The position numbers and the translations under genes were made by a program. Source: Nilaparvata lugens (Eukaryota > Arthropoda > Insecta > Hemiptera > Delphacidae). Taken from it: DNA of 64,000 bases. The DNA lies in the NCBI RefSeq assembly GCF_014356525.2, contig NC_052505.1:55528610-55592609 (forward strand), read 5' to 3'. Under the pieces are notes generated by a model. That model saw only the letters and a list, made by a program, of their open reading frames with translations. It ran no database searches and was not told the origin of the DNA. Positions within the stretch are counted from its first letter, which is position 1. Each line of letters starts with the position of its first letter. This document shows positions 11,530 through 23,700 of the stretch, in pieces.

Positions 11530-13085
11530 TGTTGTCACGTTATTTTTTATAATTAAATAACGATTAGCCTCCTGCTTGGCATCAATCGGTAGAGCATGGA
11601 AATATTTTAATAATTATAAAAATCAGGTCGTGGTTTTTACTAAGATAGAGTCTCATAAAAAATCTTTATAGGCCCAGATATGAGCTTCCACAATAATACT
11701 GACAATTTATAAGAAAAATATATATATAAAACTTATCCTATAGTATTGAGGAATAAAAATTGATCATACACCATAAACAATTTGAAACATATATTAACAA
11801 ATATCTCAAAAATAAATAGAGAGACAGAGATATATAATATAAGACAAAACAATAATCGAAATCAATAAAATATCACAGGCTAATACTATTCTTCAAGTTT
11901 AATAGCACGAAACGCTACTATGTGCTTTCATTTTTATGATCTTATGCAGATATTTGCATGTAGCTGCGATATCAGCTTGCTAATACTTGTCGACTTGGAC
12001 AATTCTATTTCATTTCAATGGATCATTTGATATATGGATTGATTCGTTATTATCCAATAAAATACCTTTTATACTACATTTACTTGCGCAAGTATTTTTA
12101 CCAAATTCTTAATTTATAAAAAACCCTTTCGACGAGCTAGCTTTGATTCTTATTCAATTTCGAAGCACTGAGGGCGCCCTATCACTATTTCAATATTTTT
12201 CACTCACGTGCCGGAATTTTCTATGAGCTGCTGATGTCGATCCAACTCCTGGTGGTCCTGGATTATTGTAGCTGGAGTCGTCTCTTCCAAGGGGTTATAA
12301 AGTTATTCAAAAATGACTTTTGCTTCACATTAGCATCACAAAGTCTTATGAGAAAATTTAGTAATTCAATTTAACTTTAAATTATTACAAGGTACAGTAA
12401 GGTATTGCACTCTATAATTTTTGGTGACCTCTCATGGTAGTAGTTGGCAGGCGAGAGAGGTTCTCGTTTCTCATTCTCACAATTTTCATTTCTGATTTCT
12501 AAATTTACATAAAATTTGAATATTCTGTTCCTCCGCCAACCAAGGCTCAAATAGACCATACCAAAATATTAAATTATTACTTGTGTTACATCTTTAATAA
12601 TTTCTTTGCTTTTGGGCCGTATACAAAATATAAACTATACAACTATAATTTACAAATTCTTATCATTTGTAGAAATATATACAAATATATTTGAACTGGC
12701 TCACTATTGCCACCTATCAATTGCCACTATTCGATTGGTGCATGCAAATTATCACATTATTCATGTGCCTAGTAACCTCCTACTTCCTTAATACATTTAA
12801 TTATTTTTGTTGGGGTTTTTAAATATGCTTTTTACACGCAAAGTAATTTTTTACAGATTATTAGTTGTTTCGTATATTACAATAATTAGCCATGTGAGAC
12901 GTTTAGTTCCTCAAGTTGCATACTGTTTTGCCACAATAAATTCCTGCCAAGGTGTTTGGTCAGATTCTACGTTGTGTGACTCGGTCGATCGTTAGGTCGC
13001 TGATCAGTAAATGTTTTATGCCTAACCTCAAATTTTCAATATCTTATATAATATTATATAGTAGCAAAAAATTATTTTCATTCCT
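11530..13085 (-). repeat. LTR-II 3' LTR (left copy)
   Basis: This copy matches 18888-20735 over its length, for example gtcacgttattttttataat and gattagcctcctgcttggca at both places, and an identical-looking 62-codon open stretch at 12807 and 20460. It lacks about 240 bases present in the other copy (19430-19676). The small ORFs are LTR sequence, not genes. Borders are approximate. Confidence 0.7.
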
Positions 13086-14356
13086 CTTCGGCTATTGTTC
13101 AATTTAGCCAGGATGTCTGATATTATCTAATCTTTAACGTTATCATCTTTGGCGATATAAGCCTATTATTTCACTTAGACCTATAAATCTTTCAACTAGG
13201 GATTTTTATTTATCCATTCGGATTTTTGAACGTTACACATGCCCCTGGATTTGAATTCAAAATATTTGAGAATCACAATGTTTTTAATGAAAATCCATCC
13301 TACAACACATCAACATATTCCATACTTTGTCTACAAAAAAATACTCTCAAAGATTTACAATAGTTCACAGACCTTATCTGCTACGCCCCCCTTAGACCTC
13401 CATCAAATACAATAATAAATTCTCCTTATCAACACAAAAATATCACAAATATAACATCTTAGACACCTTCCTCATCACAACATTATAACATAGTATTTTC
13501 AAATTTGCCACTCGCTAGGCTGCCAACCTAGTTCCACACATTACACTTGAGATTCTCTTATAATAGATTTCTTCCAAACAATAACTTCAGTGTATAAATT
13601 TTCTGGGACTTATACTTCATTATGATTCCTTGGTCTTAATATCAATAATTTTCCATATATCAAGTACAATTCCTTTCTTTTGCTACATGGTTTTGGCTTT
13701 ATGGTAACTAGCATTCAATTGAGGTTTCTTCAGTAACAACATGGTAAAAAAATAATGGTAATAAATTATAAAACATATAAATAAATATATTAACACTGAT
13801 AAATACAATAAATAACGATAATAAATAACATTTTTGGGTACAATACTTTTTTCATGATCATATGTTTGAGGGCTACATTTGATTCAGGTGGCTTTGGCCA
13901 GTTGACTGAACTTTGGATTTGATGTCATATTCTCTAGCCTTCCGTTATACAGTACAAAACTAACCTTATTCGTCACATTTTCCACATTTAAGGTAATTTA
14001 CTCAATTTATTTTCTACTATCCCCGTTTGTGTCCTTTTTTATATGGTGTAGATTATTAAATTACATACTTAAAAAATTGTTCTTTGACTGTTTCAGGCTT
14101 CTAACAGTTGGAAGGAATAAAAACGTTGGATTGTTGCCATGCAGCCTAGGCCAAGATTGAATCTATCATGATAGGTCAGTAATTTCTTTGATAATGGTGT
14201 TTTCTCTTGATTTCTTATCATATTTATCTCAAATTCTGCGATATTGCCTGTAGAAATGTTGTGATTTACCTGCATCTTCTTGCATCCTGTTTGTAGATGT
14301 TGCTGTAGGCCATTCGGTTATCTGCTGTCTGGTTGTTATTTATAGATGAGGCTGTC
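13086..14356. other. LTR-II internal region without readable ORF
   Basis: This is the 3' part of the LTR-II interior (minus orientation). The minus-strand purine tract GAAGAGGAA next to the left LTR is a plausible polypurine primer. No conserved pol motif is seen in any frame. The 60-codon ORF at 14093-14275 is not recognisable. Confidence 0.45.
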
Positions 14357-14731
14357 CTAATGATGATTTTCCTTCAAAAATATAAAACCCTGGTATCTGG
14401 TATACTTTTTTAAACAATTCCTAGCTTCCTTAATGGTAATACCTTTTAATCCATTCTTTTTCCAATCATCCTGTAGTCTTAACTCAACCTTCCTTTCATT
14501 TTCGTTTAAAATTCTCGATTTCAGTTTGTTATAAATCATTAGGCTCACAACAATAACCATTTTTATATTATTAACTTTCCACTCATCAATAATAGATTCT
14601 TTTAATAATAGCAATACAATATTTCCCATCATATCTACGACACAGTCTTTTATTAGTATCACAGCCATAACAAATAGTACACAATATATCAGAACATTTA
14701 TTATCTCCTTAATAGTATAACCTCTCATCAT
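14357..14731 (-). CDS. hypothetical 124-codon ORF inside LTR-II
   Basis: ATG at 14731, stop at 14357-14359. The first 40 residues contain two hydrophobic runs (INVLIYCVLFVMAVILI and GNIVLLLL), which could be membrane segments. The C-terminal half is charged. It lies in the same orientation as, and downstream of, the gag pseudogene. An env-like or accessory function cannot be supported. I do not recognise it. Confidence 0.3.
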   Translation of the reverse strand: MMRGYTIKEIINVLIYCVLFVMAVILIKDCVVDMMGNIVLLLLKESIIDEWKVNNIKMVIVVSLMIYNKLKSRILNENERKVELRLQDDWKKNGLKGITIKEARNCLKKYTRYQGFIFLKENHH

Positions 14732-15285
14732 ATAATAGCTATTTACTTCCTTTTTATTTACATTATTTCTTATTTCTATTACTCTTCTTAGACACTTCCA
14801 ATTCTTTATTAGTCCCCTAAGTAATCCATTCCATCATTATCCGCACATGAATCGATAGTAGTCATAGTAGCTGCGTTTTTATCACATTTCTTAGGTCTGT
14901 TTCTCCAGTCACATTGCTGATTTTCTTCCTTAAAGCGTATGTGCCACGGATGCATGCCGTCGATCCTCTGTTCCTGTCCTCCTCGGTGTTGGTTTGATGT
15001 CCTCCTCTGCCTCTTGAAGCGTGCATGTGGCTGGTATGCGCGCGCGCGGTTCCTCCTTCGTCGCTTCTTCCGCCTCCGGGCCTTGCAATGCTAGTACTTC
15101 TTCTCCTGAATGCCGTCCTCTCGGTCTTCCATCTCGGGGTCCTTGGGGTGCCTCGGTGGGGTACGATGATACCGGTGCCTGGTGCCGGTCTCCTCCTGGC
15201 GACTGTTTATTTTTGGCAGTAATGGGATTTGGTCATTATTGTAGTGGATCGGTTCTTGTTGTAGGGTTGTATCGGGGTTATCATA

Positions 15286-16609
15286 CAAGGTGCGGCAGGA
15301 ACGATTAAGCAGTTTGTTTCCATTGTCACATCAGCTGTGATAAAGTTACAAATTTCCACATGGTCTGTTTTTGTTTCTTAGTTAACCCCATTTCAGTAGC
15401 CAACATGATTTGGACCGGTGCTCATCGTGGTTTTGCCGTTCGCGCTTATTATGAGAACAATAAATCTGTGATCGCTACACAACGAGCTTTTCGACGACAG
15501 TTCAACATTCCACGCAACAACGCCGTTCCGAATGCAAACACAATTCGGTCATGGATTCGGCAGATGGAGGAAACTGGTAGTACACTGAAAACAAATACAC
15601 ATTGTCGTCGCAAGTCCATTAGAACGCCAGAAAATGTGCAGAGGGTAAGAACAGCATTCGAACAATCACCGGAACGCTCTGCTCGACGACATTCTCTTGC
15701 ATTGGGGATTTCAGACCGCAGTTTAAGAAGGATTTTACATTTCGATTTAAAGTTTCATCCTTTTAAAATAATGATTGCTCAAGAATTACGCCCAGTAGAC
15801 TACGCCAACCGACAAAATTTGTGTGAGCAAATGCTTGCTCAAATCCCTCCACATGCAGCTTTTTTTAGTAGTGACGAGGCACATTTTCATCTTAGTGGGT
15901 GCGTGAATAAGCAAAATTTTCGCTACTGGGCTGAAGAAAACCCTCGAATTATTCATGAAAGACCTCAACATTCTCCTAAAGTGACGGTGTGGTGTGCCAT
16001 ATCACAATTTGGCGTGGTTGGCCCCTACTTTTTTGAGGAGGAAGAAGTGACCGTGACAGTGAATTCCCAACGTTATGTTTCGATGTTGAGAAACTTTCTG
16101 CAACCCAAATTAGAAGAGATGGTTGAAGAACACGGGCTGGCGGATTTGTGGTTCCAACAAGATGGAGCTACTGCTCACACAGCTCGAATTTCACTAGACG
16201 TTTTGAGAGAGATGTTTCCGGGACGCCTAGTCTCTTTGAGAGGTGATGTTGGGTGGCCTGCGCGGTCACCAGATCTGAGCATTTGCGACTTTTTTCTTTG
16301 GGGATATCTGAAGGAAAGGGTTTTCAAAGGCCGCCCTCACACTCTAGCAATGTTGAAACAGCGGATTATTGACGAAGTGAATGCCATTCCCCGCGATATG
16401 TGTGCAAGAGCTGCTGAAAACTTCAGAGATCGCCTTCAACAATGTATTGATGCTAACGGTCGCCATCTTCAGGACATAATTTTCAAAAACTAAGTAATAT
16501 AAAATGGTATATTGAACCGCTTCAGAAAATAAAAACATGTTTCCATTATATATCCTGAGTCACTTTTTATTACTCCTAAAAAATGCTTAATCGTAGCTGC
16601 CGCACCCTG
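15286..16609 (+). mobile_element. complete DD41D (rosa-type) mariner-family transposon
   Basis: This 1324-bp element is flanked by TA (15284-15285 and 16610-16611). The left end CAAGGTGCGGCAGGAACGAT and the right end, as reverse complement CAGGGTGCGGCAGCTACGAT, are matching terminal inverted repeats of about 26 bp with a few mismatches. It encodes one uninterrupted transposase. It sits inside the gag pseudogene of LTR-II, so it inserted later than that element. Codon use and GC content are higher than in the surroundings, consistent with recent arrival. Confidence 0.92.
15405..16493 (+). CDS. DD41D mariner transposase, apparently intact
   Basis: This is a 362-residue DDE transposase that would cut at the TIRs and paste the element at TA sites. 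An N-terminal helix-turn-helix DNA-binding region (residues about 8-58, with YYENNKSVIATQRAFRRQF) is of the kind common in this family. A linker follows, then the DDE domain. The catalytic aspartates visible are D157 (SSDEAHFHLSG), D253 (WFQQDGATAHT) and D295 (SICDFFLWG). Forty-one residues lie between the last two, which defines DD41D. I chose ATG 15405 because the family usually starts just before the HTH; an in-frame ATG at 15360 would add 15 residues. No stop or frameshift is present. Activity is not shown by sequence alone. Confidence 0.9.
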   Translation: MIWTGAHRGFAVRAYYENNKSVIATQRAFRRQFNIPRNNAVPNANTIRSWIRQMEETGSTLKTNTHCRRKSIRTPENVQRVRTAFEQSPERSARRHSLALGISDRSLRRILHFDLKFHPFKIMIAQELRPVDYANRQNLCEQMLAQIPPHAAFFSSDEAHFHLSGCVNKQNFRYWAEENPRIIHERPQHSPKVTVWCAISQFGVVGPYFFEEEEVTVTVNSQRYVSMLRNFLQPKLEEMVEEHGLADLWFQQDGATAHTARISLDVLREMFPGRLVSLRGDVGWPARSPDLSICDFFLWGYLKERVFKGRPHTLAMLKQRIIDEVNAIPRDMCARAAENFRDRLQQCIDANGRHLQDIIFKN

Positions 16610-18869
16610 TATATTCGTAATTGTTTAGATGTAGTCTTCTCTATTTTTGGTGGTAGGTTATCAGGTGTTTTTTGTTGATTTAATCTGGACGCATGCTCTA
16701 TGGTGTAGTTTGTACTTATTTGATGAGGTGGCGGTTCATAATTTCTATTATAATTATTCTGAGTGTAGCCATTATTTGTGTTTAATCAATCACAGCCATC
16801 ATAATAATTTTTTTGATAGGTTTGCTGTGGATAATGGTTTGTTGGACAATTTTGAAAATTTCCACTATTCCAATTATTATTTTGTTTGTGCTCATAGCGG
16901 CGTTCAAATTGAGGAGTAGATCATGAGCAATCATATGGTACTGATTCGTAGGCTTGGCTGGTATACTGATTAATCTTTGAATTATGTTGATTTTGTGTAT
17001 ACGATTGATCTGACCGGTGATTTGATATTGCCATCACAGATTGTATGCTATATAAATGATTTATTGATTGTTTGCAACTAGTTATTGGCTGTGTAGCCAA
17101 TGCTGTTCTGACTCGGAAAGGTAGCTTTTTCAAGATCATATTTGCTTAAACAGAGTCAATTATTGGCTCATCTAATTGAGCATTTTCCAGTTTAAGGGTA
17201 TTAACAAAATTGATGCATGTGTTGTCTGTCCTAGAATTATATTCGCTAGCAATGATATTGGCTAGTGTATCCATTTGTCTATTTTTACTCCAATATTGTT
17301 CCAGGAAAGCTGCACTGAATTCGTCCAACGTCCTGAATTCGTGATTATGGATCTGGAAAAACATCAGAGGTTCACCGCTTAACGAGCTGGATAATCGAAG
17401 ACGCCAAAAATTCCAAGAGGTGGGTGTTAAGGATTGTACTAGTTTTATTTGGTCTATAAATTCTTAAGGTTGAAGATAGCGGTCTGTATTATCGAAACGG
17501 CCTTATTTATTGAAACTGTGCAGTAAATCAAATGTTGCTACGGTGATAGGCTCTACATTCTCGTACGGAAATTGATGTAATTGACTCTCGAGTTGTACTA
17601 ACTGCTCTTGGGCCTGTTTCCAGTGACTAGTAGCTTCCGTTTCATTTTCTACTACTTCGGCATTCAATTCAGATAAAAATAATTGCTGTTCTCCATCGGC
17701 TATCTCCAATGAATTGAGTTGTACTTTGTTTTGATTTATATTAGAATTTAGGTGAGCTATTTGTGTACTATTCTGTTGTTTATTTATGGAAATAAGTTGA
17801 CTATTGTTCCTATTCACTGTAGAGTTTATGTCCTGTGTTTTAGTTACTACTAGCTCTTGAATATCTTTTTGACAATTGGCTTTAATGTTTGTTGCTATTT
17901 CATGAAATTGCGCGGTGTTTTGTGCTGGTAGGCTATCTATTCTTTCGTTTAACTCACAAGTAACAGTATCTATTTTTGCTGCTAAGTCGGTTGTAATTAT
18001 TTCCTGGTTTTCAGTGGAAGAAGCTGGTATTGTGTCTGCAGTTTCCTCACCCATTCTTACTGATGTATCCTTCAATGATTCCCGCATTCCCTTCATTTCC
18101 GCCTTTAAGTCCTTCATTACTGTGGTCATTGTTTTTTCTAAACTATTAGAAAATGACTTGATCATCCCCTCTAATATAACCCTCCTTATTGTTTCTTGGC
18201 AAGCATTTAATGATTTGTTACTGTTCCCAGGATTCTTGGCGGTGATTGGAGATATCTGGGCGTTGGACTCCATCGCACCCCCCTCAGCATCGATCACCGC
18301 TACTACCACCGTCTGCAGTGTGTCTGCTACCTTACTTTGCGTGGACGAAAAGAGACTCATATTTAAAAAATGGATAAAGTGTCAAGTGTTTGTGAAAAAG
18401 TGAAAGTTTTGGTTAACAAAATATTTAGTAAGGACACAAATGAGGATAGGCCTATGGACATTACAAGCCAGGTAACCTATTTATCACTTAAGCTCTTATA
18501 ATATAATAATACTATTCATTGATTCCTGACTAGCTTACAGACTGTAGTTTCTTCAACCGGCTTATATACAAAATAATTATGACTAAATTTTGGCAGTTTA
18601 GGCCCATAGAATATAATAGCTCTCTCTATAAAATATATTTTCCACAATAATAAATAAAAATTTCTTTATAAAATAATTTCTCCTTATTTAAAGCTATTGA
18701 TTCCCCAAAAAGTAATATTCTATTGCCTGCTTTCCTCAATACAATTATTGTTCTATTATCTATCCACGACAAATTTCAATATGACTGGACTTGTCTTTAG
18801 TTATTATCATCAATATAGGTCTTGACTTAATTTCAATAATTATTTAATGAGCTCAGCTCTAATCATCAG

Positions 18870-18887
18870 TCCCACGTTGGTATGACA
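18870..18887 (-). other. LTR-II primer-binding site
   Basis: On the minus strand, directly after the LTR end, the sequence reads TGTCATACCAACGTGGGA. It resembles a lysine-tRNA-type PBS (TGGCGCCCAACGTGGGG) with several changes. Its position and orientation agree with a minus-strand element whose 5' LTR is the copy at 18888-20735. Confidence 0.5.
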
Positions 18888-19077
18888 TGTTCTTATGTCA
18901 CGTTATTTTTTATAATCAAATAACGATTAGCCTCCTGCTTGGCATCAATCAGTAGAGCATGAAAATATTTTAATAATTATAGAAATCAGGTCGTGGTTTT
19001 TACTAGGATATAGTCTCATAAAAAATCTTTATAGGCCCAGATATGAGTTTCCACAATAATACTGACAATTTATAAGG

Positions 19078-19114
<37 letters not shown>

Positions 19115-20735
19115 ACTTATCCTATAGTATTGAGGGATAAAAATAAATCATACACCATAAACAATTTGATACATATATTAACAAATATCTCAAAAATAAA
19201 TCAGAGCAAAAATATATAGAGTGACAGAAATATATAATATAAGACAAAACAATAATCGAAATCAATAAAATATCACAGGCTAATACTATTCTTTAAGTTT
19301 TATAGCACGAAACGCTACCATGTGCTTTCATTTTTATGATCATATGCAGTTATTTGCATGTAGCTGCGATATCAGCTTGCTAATACTTGTCGACTTGGAC
19401 AATTCTATTTCGAATGAATTCTTAAATCAGCATGATAAATTGACAAACTTGTAATCCAAATATATATATTAAATTCCATAGTTTCTAATAGATTTCTCTG
19501 TGATAAATATATTTTTTATCTCAGGGTGCGAGATTCGGCACCTGAAGGAATGAATAGAGCAATTCATCTAGTGAATCAGAGCTACATTAAATTATCGCAA
19601 ATTATATTATTGAAATTGATGATCATATAAATAAGGTATTAACAGCCTAGATCTTAGTCTTCTTTGGTTGATGGATCATTTGATATATGGATTGTTTCGT
19701 TATTATCGAATAAAATACCTTTTATACTACATTTACTTGCGCAAGTATTTTTACCAAATTCTTAATTTATAAAAAACCCTTTCGACGAGCTAGCTTTGAT
19801 TCTTATCTAATTTCGAAGGACTGAGGGCGCCCTATCACTATTTCATTATTTTTCACTCACGTGCCAGAATTTTCTATGAGCTGCTGATGTTGATCCAACT
19901 CCTGGTGGTCCTGGATTATTGTAGCCAGAGTCGTCTCTTCCAAGGGGTTATAAAGTTATTCAAAAATGACTTTTGCTTCACATTAGCATCACAAAGTCTT
20001 ATGAGAAAATTTAGTAATTCAATTTAACTTTAAATTATTACAAGGTACAGTGAGGTATTGCGCTCTATAATTTTTGGAGACCTCTCATGGTGGTAGTTGG
20101 CAGGCGAGAGAGGTTCTCATTTCTCATTCTCACAATTTTCATTTCCGATTTCTAAATTTACATAAAATTTGAATATTCTGTTCCTCTGCCATCCAAGGCT
20201 CAAATAGACCATACTAAAATATTAAATTATTACTTGTGTTACATCTTCAATAATTTCTTTGCCTTTGGGCCGTATACAAAATATAAACAATACAACAATA
20301 ATTTACAGATTCTTATCATTTGTAGAAATATATACAAATGTATTTGAACTGACTCACTATTGCCGCCTATCAATTGCCACTATTTGATTGGTGCATGCAA
20401 ATTATTACAGTATTCATGCGCCTTGTAACCTCCTACTTCCTTAATACATTTAATTATTTTTGTTGGGGTTTTTAAATATGCTTTTTACACGCAAAGTAAT
20501 TCTTTACAGATTATTAGTTGTTTCGTATATTACAATAATTAGCCATGTGAGACGTTTAGTTCCTCAAGTTGCATACTGTTTTGCCACAATAAATTCCTGT
20601 CAAGGTGTTTGGTCAGATTCTACGTTGTGTGATTCGGTCGATCGTTAGGTCGCCGATCAGTAAATGTTTTATGCCTAGCCTCAAATTTTCAATATTTTAT
20701 ATAATATTATATAGTAGGAAAAAATTATTTCCATT
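18888..20735 (-). repeat. LTR-II 5' LTR (right copy), with AT microsatellite
   Basis: This is the second copy of the 11530-13085 repeat. It includes an expanded (AT)n run at about 19080-19112 and about 240 extra bases at 19430-19676. Beyond about 20748 the sequence passes directly into LINE-A, so the outer border is either a LINE insertion point or a deletion junction. Confidence 0.7.
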
Positions 20736-20747
20736 CCTCTTCGGCTG

Positions 20748-23700
20748 TTCATTTGATATAGTTGCCATATCAGAAACATGGGCTTATAATAAGATAAATG
20801 ATATAGTTATATTTGATAGTTTTAATATAGTGGAAAGACTGGATATTGGAGATAACAGGCGTGGCCGAGTTGTGGGTGGCTTGCTGATTCTTATCAAAGA
20901 TAATATAAGTTTTGACATTGTTATTGATAGTAGCTGCTTATTGTTTCTGAAGGCGGAAAAAAACGGAAATGGTTTTATTATTGGTCTCACGTATTTTCGA
21001 TCAGGTTTCGAGAAAGAGGGTATTCATAGCCTAGAGCGATTATTCGATGAGAATATTATTTCATTTCGTGGGGAAAACTGCCAATTATAGTGGGCGGAGA
21101 TTCCAATTGTAGAACAGGTGACCTCAATTCTTCTGAAGATGAATTTTCATTCAACACTACTAATTGTTTGTATAGCAAAAGGTCCTCGCTAGATAAGAAA
21201 ATTGATAGCAAGGGTAGGAAACTAGTAAATCTAATGGAGAATGAATTGTTTGTCGTCCTAAACGGTAGAAGTTTTGGAGATAAGCCAGGAAACTATACTT
21301 TTATCAATGAAAACGGCAAAAGCGTTATCGATTATGCTTGGATTGATTTGGCACACCTTAATACTGTACGTGAGTTTAAAGTTTCAGATATTTCTTTATC
21401 GTCCGATCACCTGCCGATTGAGATAGATATTGACTTGATTGATGATTTAGAAACTTCAATATTAGAACCTGAGAGCGATAAAACTATTTATTACAGTCTG
21501 GTTTGGACGGACCGCTGCGCCGAATCATTTAGAGAGGCGTTGTTGCTATCTTCCAGATTGAATCTTCAACTCAATGATACAAATAATTCAATTGATTTAA
21601 TTTTTGAGAATTTTACAAAATCTATCTGGGAGGCAGCTGACTTATCTGGCATGTATAGGAAACAATTTACTGGTGGCTTTGAAAATAAACCTTGGTACGA
21701 CCTTGAGTGCAATGCTTTAAAAAGAGGTATATGCAGGGCATTCAGGTTTGCTAGGTCCAGGTTATATGAGGATACAGCTGTGAAAGCATTTATTGATTTG
21801 AAGAGGAATTACAGGGATACAATCAAAATTAAAAGATATCCATATTTAAATAAAGTTAAAGACAACATAAGAAACGTTGAAAATCCCTATGAGTTTTGGA
21901 CAGCAGTTAAATATTTCAAGGGTGGAAAGAAGCATGTTAACAGTGTTTCTTTGGAATCTTGGTCAAGCTTTCTTGGCAGTAGATATACAGGTGAGAGGGA
22001 ACAATTGTTTGTGTTAAGTGATGCTACACACCCCTTTCTGGATAGAGAATTCACTTTGTGGGAGTTAGATCAGGTAATATCTAAATCAAAGAACAAAAAA
22101 ACACCTGGTGTCGACGAAATACATTATGAATTTTTCAAGGCTCTACCAATGCAATGGAGAGATTATTTGCTAAATTCATTCAATAAAATAGTACATATGA
22201 AGGAGGTACCCCGGGAATGGTCTAAAATTGTCATGTTTTCTCTGTATAAGAAGGGAGATAAGGACAACCCTAATAGCTATAGAGGATTGGCAATGCTCAA
22301 TAATATCACAAAACTTTTCACACATGCATTAGAGATAAGGCTGTCAGAGTGGGCTGATCAATGTCACATACTGCCTGAGTGTCAAAGTGGATTTAGGAGA
22401 AGGCGTGGATGTCTGGACAATATATTTGTTTTGCATACAGTTGTTTTCCACCAGATAAAGTTTAGACGCCACAAACCTTTTGCTTCATTTGTCGATTTCC
22501 AATCTGCATTCGACTCTGTTCCTCATGAGCTTCTATGGGACGAGCTTAGGTTGTTTGGAGTCAGCAGTAAAATGATAAGGCTGTTGAATGGACTTTATGA
22601 CAGGGCTTCATTGGTTGTGAGAAGCGAGAATAGGACTTCAGACCCCATTGAAGTTACAAAAGGAGTGTTGCAGGGGCATTCCCTTAGTCAATTTTTGTTC
22701 TCCTGCTATTTGAGAAATATTGAGTCCTTTTTCAGGGGAAGAGGCTTCCATGGCATTCCATTGGAAAACCAAACTGACATATTGATGTTACTGTTTGCTG
22801 ATGATATTGTCATCTTTGCAGCAGATAGTGAGGTGAACCTGCGTAACAAGCTAAATTGTCTTTCTGACTACTATGAATCCCTGAAGCTGACTGTCAATAT
22901 TGAAAAAACAAAAATTGTACCTTTCCATGCTAGGGGCCGCAAAAAAGTTTTATCTCTTCACTATCGAGGTGAGGAAGTAGAGATAGTCAGCAGATATAGG
23001 TACCTTTGAGTAGACTTTCATGCGTCGGGTTGCTTTCTGAAATTCTGTGAAGGCTTGATTAGGAAGGCGAGAATTACTGGGGAGTCAGTCGTCCAGGTTC
23101 TTCGAAGAGCCAAGTCTGACCCATGGGATGCTAAGATGAAACTCTACGATGTGGTAGTGCTGCCTTCGATTCTGTATGGCTCTGAAGTTTGGGGTCTTGG
23201 TTGTGATGACGTTTTAAAAAGAGCACAGTTGTATTTTCTGAAACGTGTTCTTCTGAATGTCACATCACCGAGTTGGGCGGTACGTTTTGAATTGGGCAGA
23301 TTGAGGCTCAGTCACATTCTATTTGAGAGAACTTTTGGTTTTCTTTTAAGAGTTCTACAGATGTCTGAGTGTAGATACCCTAAACTCTGTTTCTTGGTGT
23401 TGTTGGACTGTGCACTGGAGCAGAACAATATACATGGAGCCTCGGGATGGTTGTCTCTTCTCCAGAAAAAGTGCGGTGATCAGGGTATCGTAATTGCATG
23501 GGGAGATAGAGCTGACCTCTTTCACAGGTTGAAGGCTGTACAGGGAATCTTGTTCAGAAATCACGCAGATAGTTTGTATGCGGAAGATGTAGGAGCAGCA
23601 CTCAGCTCTATGAATTGCCATGAATTGCCCTCACTATAGAGAATTAAATCGCAATTTCAAGATGAGTGAGCAGCTTGGATTCCAAATGCCCATTGTCAAA

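Larger units (their letters stand above)
14809..18360 (-). pseudogene. gag: decayed gag polyprotein of LTR-II, split by a mariner insertion
   Basis: Reading leftwards from ATG at 18360, one frame runs about 285 codons: a variable N-terminus, then long Q/N/E-rich, coiled-coil-like stretches. After two in-frame stops (17503 and about 17464) it continues into a capsid-like segment with FEFRTLDEFSAAFLEQYW-type sequence at 17330, typical of Ty3-type Gag. Another stop follows at 17146. An N/Q/Y-rich nucleocapsid-like tail extends to 16612. The frame resumes, in phase, left of the mariner (15283 down to 15091). After a further stop it continues through an Arg-rich segment and ends at 14809. No classic CCHC knuckle is evident. 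The multiple stops show it is dead. Confidence 0.65.
11530..20735 (-). mobile_element. LTR-II: LTR retrotransposon, minus orientation, gag-only remnant, with nested mariner
   Basis: Two direct repeats of 1.5-1.8 kb (11530 to about 13085 and 18888 to about 20735) flank 5.8 kb that carries a decayed gag frame on the minus strand. Beside the right copy is a tRNA-type primer-binding sequence in the matching orientation. Just inside the left copy is a purine tract on the minus strand (GAAGAGGAA, 13086-13094). No protease, reverse transcriptase or integrase could be read, so the element was probably non-autonomous. A target duplication was not found, and the right border abuts LINE-A. The mariner at 15286-16609 is a later insertion. 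Confidence 0.65.

Noticed and set aside
15021..15308. 95- and 65-codon plus-strand ORFs left of the mariner
   Set aside because: They are antisense to the Arg-rich tail of the LTR-II gag pseudogene.
17915..18403. 162-codon plus-strand ORF
   Set aside because: It is antisense to the gag pseudogene, which has the better protein composition.
12807..20648. Conserved 62-codon ORF present twice (12807 and 20460)
   Set aside because: It is part of the LTR-II long terminal repeat and antisense to the element; identity comes from LTR duplication, not coding constraint.
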